From assembly GCF_011761185.1 (NCBI RefSeq), contig NZ_JAAOYM010000001.1:4402001-4466000 (forward strand): DNA of 64,000 bases, written 5' to 3'. Numbering within the stretch: position 1 is the stretch's first letter; each line of letters opens with the position of its first letter. The DNA comes from Saccharomonospora amisosensis (GTDB lineage Bacteria > Actinomycetota > Actinomycetes > Mycobacteriales > Pseudonocardiaceae). Below the pieces are notes generated by a model. The model did not search any database and was not told where the DNA came from. It saw nothing but the letters and a program-made list of their open reading frames with translations. This document shows, piece after piece, positions 62,219-64,000 of this stretch. The translations under genes and the position numbers were made by a program.

Positions 62219-63498
62219 CGGGGCACCCGCTCGGGCGGCCAGCTCACTCCCCCGACATCCGCGGGCGTCGGTACCCGCAGGAACAGGCTGAACGTAGCGG
62301 GCTTCTTCACCGAAAGCTCGAGCCTGCCGCCGTCGGCTTCGGCGAGGGCACGGGCGAGCGCGAGCCCCACACCGGTGGAGCCACCGCCGGAGACACCGCG
62401 GTCGAACACGTGCGCGGCCAGTTCTTCTGGCACCCCCTGGCCGCCGTCGGCCACCTCCACAACCACGGTGCCTTCGGAGTCTCCCCGCCGTGCGGTGACC
62501 GTCACGGTGCCGCCACCGTGCCGCAACGCGTTGTCCAGCAGCACTCCGACGACTTCCCGCAGCCGCGCGGGGGTAGCCCTCGCCATCAGCGCGTCAGCGC
62601 CACGCACCCGCAACGTGCGCCCGTGCGCCCGAAACTGCGGGCGCCACTCCTCGGCGATGTGTGACAGCAGCGTCGACAGTTCCACCGGCTCGGCACCCAC
62701 CTCGCTGGCGGCCCTCGCGGCGGCGAGCAGCTCGTCGAGCACGGTCGCCAGCCGGTCGGCCTGTTCGAGCGCCGCTCGCGCGTCCTCGCGCACCTCGGGG
62801 TCATCATGCGCCGTCAGAGTCTCCAACCGCAGTTGCAGCGCGGTCAGCCTGCTGCGCAACTGGTGGGAGACGTCGCCGACGAGCTGGCGTTCCCGTTGCA
62901 CGAGCTGAGCCAGCGCCGAACCGGACGCATCGAGGGCGTCGGCGACCATGTCGAGTTCACCGACCCCGTAGCGACGCTGGTCGGCACGGAAGTCACCCCC
63001 GCCAAGTCGCGCGGCACGGTCGGCGACGTGCCGCAGCGGCCGGGCCAGCCTGCGGGCGGTCACCGTGGCCACCATCGTGCCCGAGCCGACCGAGAGCACC
63101 ACCAGCAGCACGACCGCCATCGCCACCTGCGTCTGTCGTGCCCGCATCGGCCCCGCCGGGATCGCAAGCTCCACGGTCCCACCCTTGGCGATCGGAACGG
63201 TCTCCACCACCACGTCAGACCCGGGGTAGCTGCCGTACACGAGTTCGCCCGTTGTGGCCCCGCGCACGGTGAGCAGGCCGTCCCTTGGCACGGCAACCCG
63301 CACCGGGTCCAGATCCAACGGCCTGTCGTCGGCGAGCTGGTCGTCCAGGATTGCCGCGATCCGCTGCGCGCTGGATGCGAGGTCTTCCCGTTGCAGGTTG
63401 TCGACCAGCAGCCATCCGGTTACGCCGAGCGGGATACCGAGGGCGGTCCCGGTGACCGCCACGGCCAGCAGGATGGCGAGCAGGATGCGCCGCCGCAT
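62215..63498 (-). CDS. Two-component sensor histidine kinase
   Basis: Membrane kinase of 427 residues. TM1 (about 5-30), a short extracellular sensor of about 90 residues, TM2 (about 124-147) and a HAMP segment precede the H-box with His212 (GDVSHQLRSRLTALQLRLE) and an ATPase domain (VVGVLLDNALRHGGG N-box; VEVADGGQGVPEE; STGVGLALARALAEADGG). It starts 3 bases after the response regulator stop. The signal is unknown. Confidence 0.9.
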   Translation of the reverse strand: MRRRILLAILLAVAVTGTALGIPLGVTGWLLVDNLQREDLASSAQRIAAILDDQLADDRPLDLDPVRVAVPRDGLLTVRGATTGELVYGSYPGSDVVVETVPIAKGGTVELAIPAGPMRARQTQVAMAVVLLVVLSVGSGTMVATVTARRLARPLRHVADRAARLGGGDFRADQRRYGVGELDMVADALDASGSALAQLVQRERQLVGDVSHQLRSRLTALQLRLETLTAHDDPEVREDARAALEQADRLATVLDELLAAARAASEVGAEPVELSTLLSHIAEEWRPQFRAHGRTLRVRGADALMARATPARLREVVGVLLDNALRHGGGTVTVTARRGDSEGTVVVEVADGGQGVPEELAAHVFDRGVSGGGSTGVGLALARALAEADGGRLELSVKKPATFSLFLRVPTPADVGGVSWPPERVPR

Positions 63499-63501
63499 GA
63501 C

Positions 63502-64000
63502 TCACTCGGTGTTGAAGCGAAAGCCGACCCCGCGCACCGTGGCGATGCGCTCCTCGCCGGGCTTGCGACCGCCGTTGTCGCCGCCCGCGAGCTTGCGGCG
63601 CAGCCACGACATGTGCATGTCCAGCGTCTTCGAGGTCTTCGACTCCAGGTCGTTCCAGACCTCCGAAAGGATCTCCTCCCTGCTCACCACCTGCCCCGCG
63701 CGACCGAGCAGCACGCGCAGCAACTCGAATTCCTTGTTGGCGAGTTGCACCTCGCAGCCGTCCACCGTCACCAGGCGAGCGCCGACGTCCATGCGCACCC
63801 CGCCCGCCTCGAGCACCTCGGGGGCCCTGCGGCGCAGCAGCGCCCGAATGCGCGCCAGCAGCTCGGCAAGCCGGAACGGCTTGGCCACGTAGTCGTCGGC
63901 TCCCGCGTCAAGCCCCACGACGAAGTCGACCTCGTCGGTCCTTGCCGTCAGCATCAGCACGGGCAGCCCGGCATCCGTGGCCCGCAGCCTGCGGCACACC
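63502..64000 (-). CDS. OmpR-family response regulator (5' end outside the window)
   Basis: The last 166 or so residues of a two-component regulator. The end of the receiver domain (LPVLMLTARTDEVDFVVGLD, ADDYVAKPF with the conserved Lys) is followed by a winged-helix DNA-binding domain (LANKEFELLRVLLGRAGQVV, TVRGVGFRF). The phosphorylated Asp lies before the window edge. The gene is incomplete here because the sequence stops, not because it is broken. Cognate kinase follows directly. Confidence 0.9.
   Translation of the reverse strand, partial: VCRRLRATDAGLPVLMLTARTDEVDFVVGLDAGADDYVAKPFRLAELLARIRALLRRRAPEVLEAGGVRMDVGARLVTVDGCEVQLANKEFELLRVLLGRAGQVVSREEILSEVWNDLESKTSKTLDMHMSWLRRKLAGGDNGGRKPGEERIATVRGVGFRFNTE

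Overview
The window is GC-rich actinobacterial chromosome, most likely from the Pseudonocardiaceae (Amycolatopsis / Saccharomonospora / Prauserella type). That call rests on gene content, many GTG starts, TAnnnT -10 boxes placed 6-7 nt before start codons, and gene order. Read in reverse, the left part follows Mycobacterium tuberculosis Rv1177-Rv1238: lpqY-sugABC, a stress-type membrane protein, the CBS/MgtE protein, DUF1003, mrp, tatB-htrA-rseA-sigE, an O-methyltransferase, DUF3117, tag, gpgS, LOG, dapE, dapD, dapC, fdxC. The right part follows Rv3261-Rv3277: fbiA, fbiB, manB, wbbL, rmlD, an LCP ligase, a TIGR03089 protein, fadE25, purE, purK, GtrA. I saw no tRNA, rRNA, CRISPR, integrase or insertion sequence. 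No gene-free stretch exceeds 300 bases; the longest is 10532-10817.

Layout. 1-4640: trehalose-type ABC importer operon with a terminator at its end and a LacI-type operator at its promoter. 4642-7366: stress membrane protein, an acyl-CoA dehydrogenase of foreign-looking composition, and a slipin. 7554-10531: CBS/MgtE protein, DUF1003 protein, Mrp. 10549-10811: two facing arrays of a 21-bp repeat. 10818-14206: envelope-stress operon sigE-rseA-htrA-tatB. 14386-19950: methyltransferase, MFS/LysR pair, leucyl aminopeptidase, DUF3117, PaaG-like isomerase. 19952-24694: long minus-strand operon dapE-LOG-LOG-gpgS-DivIVA-SRPBCC-tag. 24732-27857: lipoprotein, dapD, dapC-fdxC, small protein. 27895-32037: coenzyme F420 operon GNAT-fbiA-fbiB-Nudix-GntR. 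32041-35247: 5-oxoprolinase subunits pxpB/pxpC with a DUF1445 protein and a divergent FadR-type regulator, without pxpA.

36136-50453 is an envelope-glycan region. It holds the GDP-mannose pyrophosphorylase, the WbbL rhamnosyltransferase, four further glycosyltransferase genes (one a GT2-GT4 fusion), rmlD/rmlB for dTDP-rhamnose, and two tandem LCP ligases. Together they could make a rhamnose-containing wall glycan and attach it to peptidoglycan. 50518-57958 holds TIGR03089, small accessory genes, FadE25, an acyl-CoA ligase and purK-purE. 57985-64000 holds a GT87 membrane mannosyltransferase, a 702-residue ECF sigma factor fused to its own zinc-finger anti-sigma, membrane and extracellular parts, a GtrA flippase-like protein, and a two-component system cut by the window edge.

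The most unusual items are the 21-bp (two helical turns) oriented repeat arrays at gene 3' ends, the sigma/anti-sigma fusion, the glycosyltransferase island, the strand-skewed dehydrogenase gene, and the pxpBC-DUF1445 cluster.
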